Assembly (NCBI GenBank): GCA_025201705.1
Contig: MU617101.1
Span: 1 to 23,411, forward strand
DNA length: 23,411 bases
DNA from: Dissophora ornata
Taxonomy: Eukaryota; Mortierellomycota; Mortierellomycetes; Mortierellales; Mortierellaceae
Reading direction: 5' to 3'
Position 1 is the stretch's first letter, and the number at the start of each line of letters is the position of its first letter. Below are positions 8,690 through 20,941 of this stretch, piece by piece. A program made the translations under genes and the position numbers. The notes beneath the pieces were generated by a model. That model was not told where the DNA came from, ran no database searches, and worked only from the letters and a program-made list of their open reading frames with translations.

Positions 8690-11600
8690 CTATACTAGAC
8701 CCTCGGATTTCATGGAAGCATCCGCGGGTTCACTTTTCACAATAGCAGACATGGTCTGGTCTGCATCTAAATCCTGCTCCTTCTTGATCACGTCTCCATC
8801 TTCTGCGACTGTCGGCCGTGGAGGGACCACTGCTGCCGCGTTACTGGCACTGCCACTACGAGCAGCATTCAAGACATTGACCTGCTTGGCAGCGCCGCCT
8901 CCCACACGCCGTCCCGAGGACTTGATCTCCTTGATATAAGCCTCGAATGGCTCCTTGATCGAAGGCTCCATGGCCATGACCTCTTTCAATTGCGGTTTTG
9001 GTAGACTGGCCAGAACGCTGCAGCTGGTTGGCAGCATCATCTTTGCGCAGCGCACGAACCCCTTCCAGAGGACAGGACGGGTCCAAATCTGTTTCGGGAT
9101 GAGTTTCGCGAGGACCATAGTATTAACGAATCCAACCAAGTTCTTGTAAAGAGTGATGGCCTGGATGACTGTCCGCATAAATAACGACGGGATTGTCGGC
9201 AGATCTAGAAGACGCTGTAGTACCACGGCAATGATCTCAGACTTGTAGATCTCTGGGTGGTTAAAGCAGATATCCATGGCTAAGTTGATGAAGTCGAAAA
9301 AGAATAATAAGTTCTCTCTTTTCGAGGTAATGGTGGTCTGTCGCGGTTTCCGTTTTTCTTTTTCTTTTTTTACCTTCACAAGCCGCTTTCCATCCGACCG
9401 TGTCCTCCATGACATGGAGCTCAATCAACAGTTCAGCGGGCATCAAAACAGGGCCACCGCGTGTCTGTATCGAGGACGACTGGTTGAAAGGTTGCGAAAG
9501 TCCCCCGGACGCAGTCAGAAGCTTCAGGAACACATCCGTTACTGTCCTGCGTTCGCGCTCCGTACCCTTCAGAAGACTGACAATTCTTGGTAGATTGGCC
9601 ATAATTTGAGTCTTATCCAACCCACTTATGATTGGAATCAAGAACCTAGCATTCAAGTCGTGCTGGACAACTGCCTGCTGTACTGCATTGACCAAGCCAG
9701 GCGATGGGTGAACTAAACACAGAAAGGAGAGGCAAATCACAAGAGCGATCAACGTTAGAATGATAATAAGGACTACGAGAGAAAGAAGGCCGTTTTAAAA
9801 GAATCCCTCTCCTGCCGATAAAAGAATAAAAGAAATATACCTCCATCCGTCAGAATAAAAATAATTCTCAGCACCAGCATTTCTGCGCCCTTAGGGAAGT
9901 CCCGGATAAGCGCAAGGAGCTTGGTCGAGTCTGATTTAATCGACTTTATGAGTGGCTGGATCTTTTGTCGGATCACCCGCTGAACAAACGGATCAAACGA
10001 ACTGTAGTGCGCGAACAGAACTTCAAGGAGACTGTGATCCTTTGCACAGAGCGAGAAATAGAGCTCCAAAAGACGTCCGATATCCTCTTCGGCCTCTACA
10101 AACACCTGCTCCGCTGTCGCCGTTGCTGCTACTGACGTTGGCGCAGAAGAGTTTCCTGATGATACTGTTGATGGCTCTTTAATGGTGCCATGGCTCGTCG
10201 GTCTTTCGTTGATGACCTCAGTCTTGATAGTTGCTTCAGTATTCTCTCTCGGCGGCTGTGCCAAGGTGGGCTCTACCCCTTCCATCGTCATGCCAGCAGG
10301 TTCACCTGATGGCGCTTGAGCGATCTGTTGTGTAGTAGAATCACGTTTCGGCACGGGATAGTCCTTTAGCATTTCCAGCTGTGCCAGAGCATACTCCTTT
10401 ACCTCTGGGCCGACAGTGGGATGTTCAAGGTACCATTTCTTGGCTGTTACAATTGCCATCGATCGCTGCATTTTCTCTGGGTGGGCTGTGTAACTGAGCA
10501 GAATCTTCAATGCTTGGGGTCGACTAGGTGGTCGCAGGTTCACAATGTCTCGTAAGCAGCTCATGCCGATCTGGGCTCTTGCAGAATCATCGCAATACCT
10601 TTGGATAACATCCACGGCGCCTTCGGGTAATTCTGGCACCTCTAATAGGAACCGTGTTAGTCCACGGTCCTTGGCATCGAGTTGTGTTTCTCCAGATGTA
10701 ATCCCATCCAGAATCTTGTACAGACACCAGAGATATTGCGGTTCCCGGTCATCCATATCTACGCCTTGCCGCCGAAGCATCTCATCGTAGTACCATTCCT
10801 CATGAAGCCATGTCAGCGCTAGCTCCCGCCGCTGTTTGAAATCCTTGCAGATATATTCAATCATTCTCTCCTTCATACCCTGATTGCTGGATCCGGCATT
10901 GGACGATGAACTGCTCGACTCTGAGTCGCGCGCGAACGCCCTCGTCAATAACCGCGACACGATAGTCATCCAATCTCCTTTTGTCACCACCTTGGACGGC
11001 CGATCTCCTGCACCTCCATGATCAAACAGTGCCATAGCTCCAGAGTTTTGTTCCGACTGTTGATGATTAACAGCTTCTAACATCTTTCTCCCTGTGGCGC
11101 CTGGCACTGAGATCAACTGTTCAGAGTCAAGGATACGCTCAAATGTCTGCTCCAGAAGCGTCCTGGATGGAAGCATCGTGCCATCAATCCCAGGGCGGTC
11201 GGCTGATGGTTCAAAGGGCTGCACTTGAAAGGTCTCCTGCTTAAGCAGCTGCTGTGCCTCGTCGGCCTCCATCTTTGGCACCACCTTGACATCTTTCTCG
11301 GGCGAATCGTCTTTCCGAGGTGGGGGAGCAATGGTGACTGTTTCCGATTTAACAACGACCGGTCTGGGCGGAAGTTGTGTTGCCATGCGCTTAGGAGGCA
11401 AAACTGTGACACTGACTTGCACATTATCCGGAATCCTAGGCAGCTGCAATTTAGAAAAGTTGACTTCCTTCTTGACCTCCTGCTTGGCCTCCTGCCTGAC
11501 TTCTGGCGTGGGTTCTGACATAGGAGCCAGTCCTGCTCCTGCTGCAAGATGGGGAGGAAAGAGGTGGGCTGGTGGCGGAAACAGAGCCCCAGGAGGCGGG

Positions 11601-13649
11601 GGCATCATTCCTGGAAGCAGAGGAGGCGGTGGTCGTTGCAGCAGCAATCCTGGTGGTGGTGGTCCAACTCCTGGCGGCGGCATTGGAAGGGGGCCGTCTT
11701 TGAGTCTCATTATTGGCAATGTTGACTATGTCAGGGATAATAACGTCTCAAGGTAATTTAGATCCATGATACAGATATCTCCAATATTAATTTGACCACA
11801 TTCATTTATTTCTCTTACCAAGAAGGAATGAAAGAGATGTGGCACATTGTTCGAGGCAAGGGTCTCGAAGATTATTTCGACAACGTGGTGAAGTGGCAGC
11901 TGCGTGATATTAATTTGGCCGAGCAGTGTCTGGCCGAATCCTGGAGGGATGCTGGGTGGCGGTACCTGTGCAGATACTGGCGGGGTATTGCTGCCTGTCG
12001 TCTCTGGTTCAACCTTAAATCGCTTCATTTCCACATCATCGCTCTCCTGGTTATTACCTATCCTGGAGCGTTTTCCGGAGCGCTTGGAGTCATCTCCATT
12101 GTCCTTGTCTACATGCAACAGTTGCTGCTGTTGCGATCGACTTAGTGCCCCGCCACTGAACCTAATCCCATAGCCAGAAAGCGCCTCTGCTAATGCCTGA
12201 GACTGTGGAGGCTGTAGTTGCATCCTTCATATGTAATATGGGAGAGCAATGTCTATGTAAGTATTACATTCATGCAGATATTCCCCATCCATTTTGCGTT
12301 GCACATATGCATTGAGTCAGAGATTCTTACTTTGATAGAGCTAGAAGCTGTATCCTAATGGATTTCTCAATGAATCGGGTCTGGAGAGGTGTAAGATGGG
12401 ATGGGAGAGGTGTTGCGAATGCTCTCCACGTTTCCAGAATTAGGGGTATGAACTGGGGTCTTGCTCTCTGCAAAGCGCTGGTTTGGTTGATGACTGCTGT
12501 AACAACTGTCGAGGTCCTAAATAACATTCCAAGCAAATTCTTATGGATTAATTCTCGTTGTTCTATAGCTCAAGAGAAACACGTTTGCAGAAAAAATCAC
12601 TTCCTCGCAACCAACGTACACCATTGGTCTCCTGATGACCGACAAAAGATCGCGGAGAAGACGATCCGATTCCTGCTGAAGCACATTGGCGTTCAGGAAA
12701 GGGTGATTCTGAAGGACCCTGTCCAATGCAAGAATCTGTCGAGAGGCGAAAACCTTAAGTGTTAATGTGAAGGTATACAATCCATCTTGCCATCGAATAG
12801 CGAGCAGTTGAAGCTGTATCCCTTACATCTGAATCCTGCGATATTGTGTTTGGCTGGCTATATGATTGAATCTGGACTACAGTCTGCATATACTTGCATA
12901 CTGACAAAAGGATGCCCTCACTCGGGTTTCCAAAATGTGCAAGCACCAGTTGCTTTATCCTGATAGCGTACTCGTTCCAAAGATTAACATGACCGGCACT
13001 CCCATGGCAGCTAAACATTGAGGAAGAATACATATTGAACAATGCAAGGTCAGAACTGGCTTCTGTGGCGAACGAGCTCAATCGCTCAAGAGGCGCCGAA
13101 TGATCATTGACGTTGACTGCAACGGTAAAACTACCAGATCTGAAAGACTGTGCCATAGATAGAGGCGCAGACTTGGAGGGCGCGCTTGATTACTGTTCCA
13201 GATGGCCCATTGATCAGCTCGGCAAGCGAATCGGCGGCTTTAAGGAGAGCTACGTCGATAAAGGGTAGGTCGAGAGGACAGAATTGGATGACTTTTTAAT
13301 TGACTTGTATGCCTTGAAGTGCAGATATCCTTAATGGGTGAGAAGTGCCGTTTCAGAAGATCGTATCGCCTATACCATCATTCAGCTCGGCAGAAGACTT
13401 TTCAATGTGGGTGCTGAGGGTGACGTCCTGAAGAAAGCTCATCCACCAAAGCGCGACCGTTTCAAAGTTTGGAGATCTCTTTGCGTCGCGCAATAGCCCC
13501 AGGGCAGTATCAAACTGCTCGAGAGTGGGCTCCTGCTTCCAGTCACGAGAGAATGCATTGAGGTGCTTAGCCAGCTCCTGCGGATTGGTGGCAAGACTCG
13601 CCTGGCTGAGATGGGCATGCAACGCCAGCTGTACTTCCTTTGTAGCCAT
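8690..13649 (-). CDS. Symplekin/Pta1, scaffold of the pre-mRNA 3'-end processing complex, 9 exons
   Basis: Model, in transcript order: 13376-13649, 13135-13249, 12827-13010, 12620-12735, 12331-12516, 11819-12224, 9841-11725, 9374-9712, 8690-9279; 1364 residues. Symplekin bridges cleavage and polyadenylation factors in the nucleus. The N-terminal part (about 1-300) is helical HEAT-like and carries the family blocks ILALDRVLQNHPFL and VINQTSALQRARPQF. A disordered stretch follows, with a Pro-rich run (about 430-480: PPPGVGPPPPG, PPPPLLPG). The C-terminal symplekin domain spans about 970-1260 (LCAKDHSLLEVLFAHY, RFLIPIISGL, MPAELLIELH, LFMRTVIQAITLYKNL, WKGFVRCAK). At least eight hydrophobic-Lys-x-Glu motifs are spread through the disordered parts. 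Exon 2 may instead start at 13291, adding 14 residues; I prefer 13249 because of its pyrimidine tract, although human symplekin has a length closer to the longer form. The acceptor at 12225 (ATGAAG) is weak but is the only phase-compatible one. Human symplekin has about 1270 residues. Confidence 0.93.
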
Positions 13650-14659
13650 GGCGCCTCTTTGATTCCGACACTCTCTATTCGCAAAGCGAGTGTCCTTTGA
13701 GAGATTAAGGTGCTTATGTCAACTGAGGTGAATCTTGGTGTCCTTGAGCCTCGTCCTTTGTATCTTGGTGAACTGTTGCTCCCTGTCGCGTGTGTGGAAT
13801 AAAGTGAATACCCAACGGACGATCAATCGATCAGACAAGTACTCTTTGGAGACCGCGGTGGCCAAGTGGGCCGCTCCCTCGCTCCCTCTACGTCACTCTA
13901 GTAGTCATGTGATCTCACCCTGAAAACTGACAGCACACAGCCAACCGTGTCCACAATATCGGCCTATGCACACAGTGTCAGGTTGATGAGGTTGATAGAC
14001 TACACTGATAGCATTCATCGAGAGAAGGATGAATAAACTAATGTAAAATCTGATCAATGTCGATGAACAACGACAATTGCAAATACAGGAATACAGGAAT
14101 TACAGGAATTACAGGTGTTGCTTCATCCCCTCCACTCACCCCTTTTTTTCTCAAATTGGACAGAATGAGAGTCCACCGCGCTGGGCGCATGGCCAACACC
14201 CCCGTGAGCACAAACACTGAGAGCAAAGAAGGAGGATGGTCATATCAGAGTCATAGACCCGCTCCCATCGCTTTCATTGTTGTTCATGGGCTATATTATG
14301 CTCATCGTCATCGGCCGATGTCCCTGTTTTCTGCTTCCTTTTGCTTTGCCCATTTCGCGCACTTTATTTCACTTTATTATATTTTATATTCCCGAAAAAC
14401 TTCCGACGTGCTCCCACAGTACCTACGCCAGACTCGACTTGCTCTCCTTACTTGCTCCCCTTTGGTCATTCACTCCCCAAACGACAATAACCGTACTATG
14501 GACAGCTAAAATCGACGTTGGCGACAATGGGACTTACCAACAAGCGGAACTACACAGAACAGCAAGACAAAGAGACTCCAGAGTGACGACAAAAATAAAA
14601 AAATCTAACGCGACTCCAGGCACAGCGACAAAGACAAAAAAAAAGAAGAAAGGCTCGCC
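13650..14659. promoter_or_regulatory. Divergent intergenic region between symplekin and Fab1-like genes
   Basis: About 1 kb that should hold both promoters. Short open frames occur on both strands but show no known motif; in particular I see no FYVE-type zinc finger (R-R/K-HHCR) in any frame, so a missed 5' exon carrying it is unlikely here. An AT-rich stretch near 14371-14391 and a small tandem repeat at 14082 are the only visible elements. Confidence 0.5.
14082..14115 (+). repeat. Short tandem repeat, 2 x AATACAGG then 2 x AATTACAGG
   Basis: Two 8-base units (14082-14097) are followed by two 9-base units that differ by one inserted T (14098-14115). The array lies in the symplekin/Fab1 intergenic region. 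Confidence 0.9.
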
Positions 14660-17600
14660 ATGGTGTCCTCGAAGCCATTACCCCCCATTCCTGCCCCCGT
14701 GGCAGAAACAGAAAAGGACAAGGAACGGAGGTCCCATCTCTTCTCCATGACCAACCTCAAGCGCAGAGTGGAAGCAACTATAGCGCCTGGCACTGCCGAC
14801 CTTTCTGCACCTCAGGCACAGGAAACAGAAGAAGTGTCGACCCAACTTCAACAATCACAGGCACAAGCGCAGCCCAAAGCACTGCCAATCGACACAATCA
14901 GCAGTATCTTCAACTCCTTTATCTCTTCTTCCACTCTTTCCGCCTCAAGAACTGCCGCAACAGGATCGAGGCATCCCTCGCGCACTTCTACCCCGATTCC
15001 GCCTGAGACAACAACAACAGCGGCACCTTCAGCAACAACACCAACTGAAACAGCGCTCACAACAGAGGGAGTGAAGCAGCAGCAGACCGTGATGACTTTG
15101 GATCAACGCTCCTTTCACCACCTACGTGCTATTGCGCGTCAGTCCATAGCGAGTTCATGTCTCGAGCCAGAGATCCTTTGGCAGCGGCTTTTCATGGATA
15201 CGATCCAGAAACTCGCCACTAACGCCTCCGATGCATGGCAGCAAGTCGAAGCAGCGTATGAGGCAGCCTACGAGGGTAGCGAAAAATTGTCGCACGCCCA
15301 AACGACCACCTCAGCTGCAAACCCAGTGACAGTAGAGAAGAACAAGGAGAATGGCAAAGATAAACACAAAGAGAAGGAGAAGGAAAAAGGAAAGGAAGCC
15401 AGGACAAAACCTGCTTTTACTTACAGTATTCGCCTCGTCAAGCATGTCAGCTCTACGCAGGAGTGCTCATTTACCGCTGGTCGGTTCGAGGGAGAATCTA
15501 TTCTGCTGGAAGAGCGGTCGATCACAGAACGAAATAGGCGTACGTCCTAAGCAACCAGTATTTCATATTATGCCATGTGTCGCATTAACGCACTGAGCTT
15601 TCACTTCTCACTCGCTTCTATTTCCTGTCATATCACAGCACCAAAGGACGGCCTGACCGAGAATCTACTCGGAGGCACTATCACACTTACAGCCGGGCCA
15701 GAGGATTTGCCAAAGGCAGAAAAGATTTTAGAACTCTTGACCTTTGCGCTGTGCTCATTGCAGCTGGAGGTGTGCTTGATGCGCGACCACGGTGTCGCAA
15801 GGCCGGATTCTATCCTCAATATCCCAAACACGTACGACACGGAGTCGAGGCACAGCAAACCACCTCTCCCTTCCCAGCAAAACGCACTCAGCGGCTCAAA
15901 ACGTGCCTCCAAGGGCTCAATGTTCTTTGGATGGCTTTCGCGAGGCACCGTGCCTGCAAAGTACAAAAAAGGTACAACACAGCTGGTTCAGGACTCTGAT
16001 GCCAATCCTGACCTAATGCGCCAAACCGACGGGATTGCTAGCATCGCAGATGATTTCGGAATGAGTGAGGATCTTCAAAGCTTCCAGAGCTATCGATTTG
16101 CAAAGATCATTCAGCATGTAGAAAAGGCCATCATTTCAGTCTCGCCAGATATCCTGTTCCCTCCACCTCATCTTTTACTCCGACTGCGGGATGAGGAAGC
16201 TGTCGGTCCAGACTCGAAAAGAAAGTCTTATACATGGGAGGATGTGGAATTCGTGGCCAGGAAGATTGGCTTTGGCAATCGTATGAACCGATCCAATACA
16301 GCCAGCGTCGGTCAAACCACTCGCTTTGGAACAACAACGAGCAATGCCACTAACACCAGCAACGTTTCCAAAGCAAACCGACTCCCCATTGATTCGCGAG
16401 CAGGATTAGACCATTTGATGACCAGTAGCAACTCGCTTCAGGGTATCTTCAACCACCAGTCCATTTCTTTCTCGTACTCTTACTACTGGTCTGCGACCTC
16501 TGCGACACCATGCAACCCACCCAGTCCGATCACTGTCGAGTACTACCGCAAGGAAGGACAGTATGAAGATATGGGTCTCGGTGAGATGATCGAATACATC
16601 TGCAGGCGCGCCAACTCAAATTGTCTCGATCGAACATGTGGACACAGGCGATTGGAACACATATCGACGTATACTCATGGCGAGGCCAGGATCAATATTA
16701 CGGTAGAGCAACCACGACCGGAATCCGTGACCGATTTTGACTCGGAAGAGTTCATACCGTTCCTGTCAAACAACAGGATGATCGCCGTGTGGACGAGGTG
16801 TAAAATGTGCAAGGCGAGAACTAAGCCCAGAGAACTCTCGCGAGCCTCGCGACTTTACTCCTTTGGCAAATACCTGGAGCTGATACTGTATGGGCAGCAC
16901 TTTGGACCAGGACCGCGCCCGCTGTGTGATCATGCAGTGACCAAGGATGCCATTGCTCGCCGCTTTCTCCATCGTGGCCTCATCGTGACATTTGAATACG
17001 AGAGCATTGATCTCTTCGAGATGCGAGTGTCGAGGCTACAGGTACACGAGGACTATCTTGCAATGCCTCGCTTCGAGCCGGACGATGTGGATGAGGACCG
17101 ACACGACTATTCGACAGCATATCCGTCTTCGAGAGGACCCTCCCCTCATATTAGTGTGATATCTGTATCGCTCAATAGCGATTTTCTGACCGAGACGCAA
17201 CAATCAAACGCCTTGAATGCGACGCGATTGGATATTTTGCATTTTTATGAATCTTGCAAAAGGATTATCGTCGCCATGGAGGAGCATCTTGGAGAGACGA
17301 AATCCATTTCGAAACACGGAAATCTCAACAATAATAACTGGTACAGCAAACCCTCAAGCACTGCGGTGGCAACAGACCCTGTTAAAAAAGCTGCTTTGGA
17401 CCGTCTTGATGAGCTGGGAGAGCGGTGGAAGGCAGACGAATTCGACCTTTACAACCAACTAAAGCGTGTTTCGATCCCTCGACTGAATGACTTACGCAAC
17501 CGATTCAGGGACTGCATCAAGCGGACGATGCGGTCTATGGAAGCATGGCAGAAGGAGCACCATCCTGACTCCTTGAAGTCTCTGGACAAAGATTCGATCG

Positions 17601-20583
17601 AGTGGGTATTGCCTGATTACATCAAGTAAGTGTTATCCTTGAATACACTACGTAACCCGCAATGGCAGTGGCAATGCTCGAAACTACTAAGCCTCGCTCT
17701 GAACGGTAGGGAAAACACACTTCACACGTTCCCTGGATCTTCAGTCATTGTAAGGGAGGATGAACCCAGCTCCATCATTGCGTCCACTCTAAGGTACTCT
17801 ATGACCAATTTCCCCCGACTCTATCCGTCTTTTGTCATATTGCTAACATGTAATTTACTTGTGCTTGAATCGTAGCTCTACGGACTACTTGCGCTTGGTC
17901 TCATCTATGCTTAACCATGACGATTCAGATGAGGCTGAGGAACAAGCGCCCGAGCCGCCCAAGAAGGATTTCATGGGTGGACTTTCCATACCGATGCGCA
18001 CCCCCTTAAAGACCTCGAGATCAGAAGGAAGCGTCACGGTCGTCGCTCGGAAAAACGGAAGTGGCGGGAGCGGGTCCAGCACTGCCGTAACTAGTACCAC
18101 CAATGGCTCGCCTGAAAAGGGAGGCTACACTATCGAAACAGGAGCTCATGGCCACTACGAGGATGATGATAACGACGAAGACGAGGAAGCTGAGGACGAC
18201 TCCTTCTTGGTAGTGGATGGATATCAGACAAGCGTTAAGTTTGTGCAGGTTTCCAAGGTCGATTTTACGAATCTCATCCCCAATGGCACCATGTCGCCTC
18301 GAAACACCATCGGAACCCATTTCGGAAGTAGTCGCCATGGCAAGAATTCGACGTTAGGTTTAGGCGCTGTAGAGAAAAAAGCTAGAGGTGATGACGCGTC
18401 TGAGAAACGCCCTTTCAGCGAGACAGCTCTCCCAAAATCGACACCTATACTAATGTCGTCGCCATTAGCTACACCCTCTGAGAGAACTCCTGCGAACTCG
18501 TTCTTTATTCCACCGAAGGAGAGTCGATCGACTACGCCAACGCCCGGTGCCAGGTCCAAAAACACGTTTGGTTATCACTTCACTCATGGCCTCAGTGGAA
18601 CGATGAAAGGCTTGAGTTTAAACTCGCTGTCAGAGAAGATTGGTAGTGGCTTCTCAAGCTATGGGGCATCAGCGGAGAGGGAGGTGGATGTTACTGATAG
18701 AACAACGAGGGAGACTATGGGGATTGAACAAGATTTCGATTCGAGAACCGGAAGCCCACATATCAAAGCTCGTAAGCAATCCGGCGATTGGTAGTCCGCT
18801 CGGGGAGGTTGTAGCAACGTCCTTTCGAACTCTATTCCTCCATGAATATTGATTTATATTCAATTGTATTTACGTGTATAGGTTTTTCGCAGGGAAAGAC
18901 ATCGTTTTCGTGCATTGTCTACTACGCAGCGGAGTTTGACACGCTTCGTCGGCGATGTGGTATTCATCAAAACTACGTTGAATCACTCTCGAGGTGCACT
19001 AGCTGGGCTGCTAACGGAGGCAAGAGCAAGAGCAGCTTTTACAAAACAAAAGGTATTCATCGAGAGACGGGTTACAACCATATTCGCATGCCAGCTCTAG
19101 AAACTTGTACGAGCTATACTAATCTCCCGGCATTTCACCTCCCGTCAGATGATCGGTTTGTTGTCAAGCAAATGGTCTCGAGCTGGAATATTGCGGAAAA
19201 GGACGAGCTGTTGAAATTTGCGCCAAAGTATTTCGATTATATGGAAAGGACGCATGAAGCACCTACGGTTCTGGCCAAGATCTTTGGGTTCTATACGCTG
19301 AAAATCAAGAATGGACACTTGGGACATGTCTTGAAGATCGATGTCCTCGTCATGGAGCATCTGTTTTTCAACCAAAAGATTACCAAGGTGAGTAGTGAAG
19401 CACAAAGAGCTTGGATTTGGCGCTCCATCTTTTTATTTGTTTGTTTTTACAGTATAAGATCCGGACTGACTATAACATGGATATCTATTACCACACTTTG
19501 CAATAGACATTCGACTTGAAGGGTATTCAGGATCGACATGCGGGTGCGAAGCAGCCAAATGCTGGCAATGGAAGCTCCATGACGCTTTGGGATGGCGATT
19601 TTATTGAGGGCAGATACAAGGCGCTACTCTTGCTTCACTCCCATTCTAAAAAAATTATCCGAGAATCACTTTTGAACGACACAGAGTTTTTGGCAGGGGC
19701 AAACATTATGGACTACTCGCTGCTCGTTGGTGTAGATGATGAGCGCAAGGAGTTAGTTGTTGGCATCGTCGGTAAGTTTGAATCGATGCTTATAGATAGG
19801 GACAAAAAGAACAATGTAAAAAACCTAATCTCCTGCCGTCGTGTTTTTTATGGCCACTATTGAATGCTGTATAATCTAGATTTCATTGGAGCGTACACAT
19901 GGTACAAGCGGATCGAGTCCAAGGGTAAGACGACACTTCGAGGGACCAAAGACAATGTTACGGTATTGCCTCCGCAACAATACAAGACTCGATTCAGAGA
20001 AGCGATGGAGCGATACTTTTTGGCTGTACCAGGTAAAAAATCTCTGTCCATTTCTTTTCCATCCTTCCATCCTTCCATCTCGTTCATGTGTCCTTATGCA
20101 ACCCCCGTGAATCCGTGCCACCGATGGCGCAACAGGACGTCCTGCACTCAAACACTAATCACGTCATCTTGTTTCCTGATTATTATTTTTTATTGCTGCC
20201 GTATAGACAAATGGTCAAAGACTGTGATAGAACAAGAGCAGGAGGCAAAGAAGGAGGCTACAAACCCAACGATCCCAATGGCGATTCCTGAAGGATCAAA
20301 TGAGAGTACTGGACTGAGCGTACCAGATCTAGAACGATCACTGAAGAACAAGACGTCGGGTTATTTAGAAAAGATGTCAAAGGCGATTTTATCGTCGAAG
20401 TCGACGGATACCGTGCCTATGATGTCGGCCGCGGCCACTGCTGATACTGCATCGACAATACCCGTGGCAACGACAGCCAAAACAGAACATGGTGGCAACC
20501 ATAAAAACGACAAGCAGTTGGACGAGTTTGGAGACAATGAGTTCCGCGTTCAAAAACTCCCTCGAGTGTTTCATCCACTGTAG
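14660..20583 (+). CDS. FAB1: Fab1/PIKfyve-type phosphatidylinositol-3-phosphate 5-kinase, lacking FYVE and most of the chaperonin apical region; 9 exons
   Basis: Exons: 14660-15539, 15639-17625, 17710-17793, 17876-18771, 18882-19052, 19149-19387, 19507-19771, 19880-20032, 20207-20583; 1683 residues. Fab1 kinases make PtdIns(3,5)P2 on endosome/vacuole membranes. Order seen: low-complexity N-terminus (1-145); start of the chaperonin-like domain (SFHHLRAIARQ, 151); a Lys/Glu-rich linker (about 235-260); the end of that domain (LGGTITL, 304, and LQLEVCLMRD); the Cys-rich conserved region (about 600-770: IEYICRR, CKMCKAR, SFGKYLELILYG); SVIVREDEPSSIIA (about 968-981); and the kinase (about 1283-1560). 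Kinase motifs are GGKSKSSFY (1328-1336), Lys1346 in FVVKQM, DLKG (1422-1425), MDYSLLVG (1487-1494), VDFI (Asp1508) and YKTRFREAMERYF. A 120-residue Ala/Thr/Lys-rich tail follows. Typical Fab1 has an N-terminal FYVE finger and about 150 more residues between SFHHL and LGGTI. The start sits in a good context (CGCCATGG). The gene symbol marks the family; a second, full-length paralogue may exist elsewhere. Confidence 0.92.
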
Positions 20584-20941
20584 TGGTGACGGTTACTTAC
20601 GAGCGACTACGCAATATACACCTCCAAATTTGATGGCCACGCAACCCGTTTGCTCCGCATCATCGTTCATCCAGCCAAAGTAGTAAGAGGCGAACACGCT
20701 CATTTTTTTTAAAATTGTTTTTAATAATGCAAATATATGTACAAATAAAGGACGTTGCCTTCTATTCTGCATGGAGGGCACTAGAGAACAAGACAACGAA
20801 GAGGAGGGAGGGAGAGTTGAAAGAATACAAGTACAAAGAAAATGGAACTGATTACGTGCATGATAAGCACCGAATTTCTAGTGAAGATGAGGTGATTTTT
20901 CGAAAGATTATCGGGTTCAGGGAGCTAGTGAAATCTTAAGT
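20584..20941. other. Convergent intergenic region after Fab1-like and PAPS reductase genes
   Basis: 358 bp of shared 3' flank. It contains a T8 run near 20703 and an AATAAA on the plus strand; a 74-codon open frame here shows no family motif. Confidence 0.6.
20744..20749 (+). promoter_or_regulatory. Possible polyadenylation signal of Fab1-like gene
   Basis: AATAAA 161 nt past the Fab1-like stop codon, in an A/T-rich stretch. Motif match only. Confidence 0.35.

Noticed and set aside
13650..14659. Missed 5' exon of the Fab1-like gene encoding a FYVE finger
   Set aside because: No Cys/His pattern of a FYVE domain is seen in any frame of the intergenic region.
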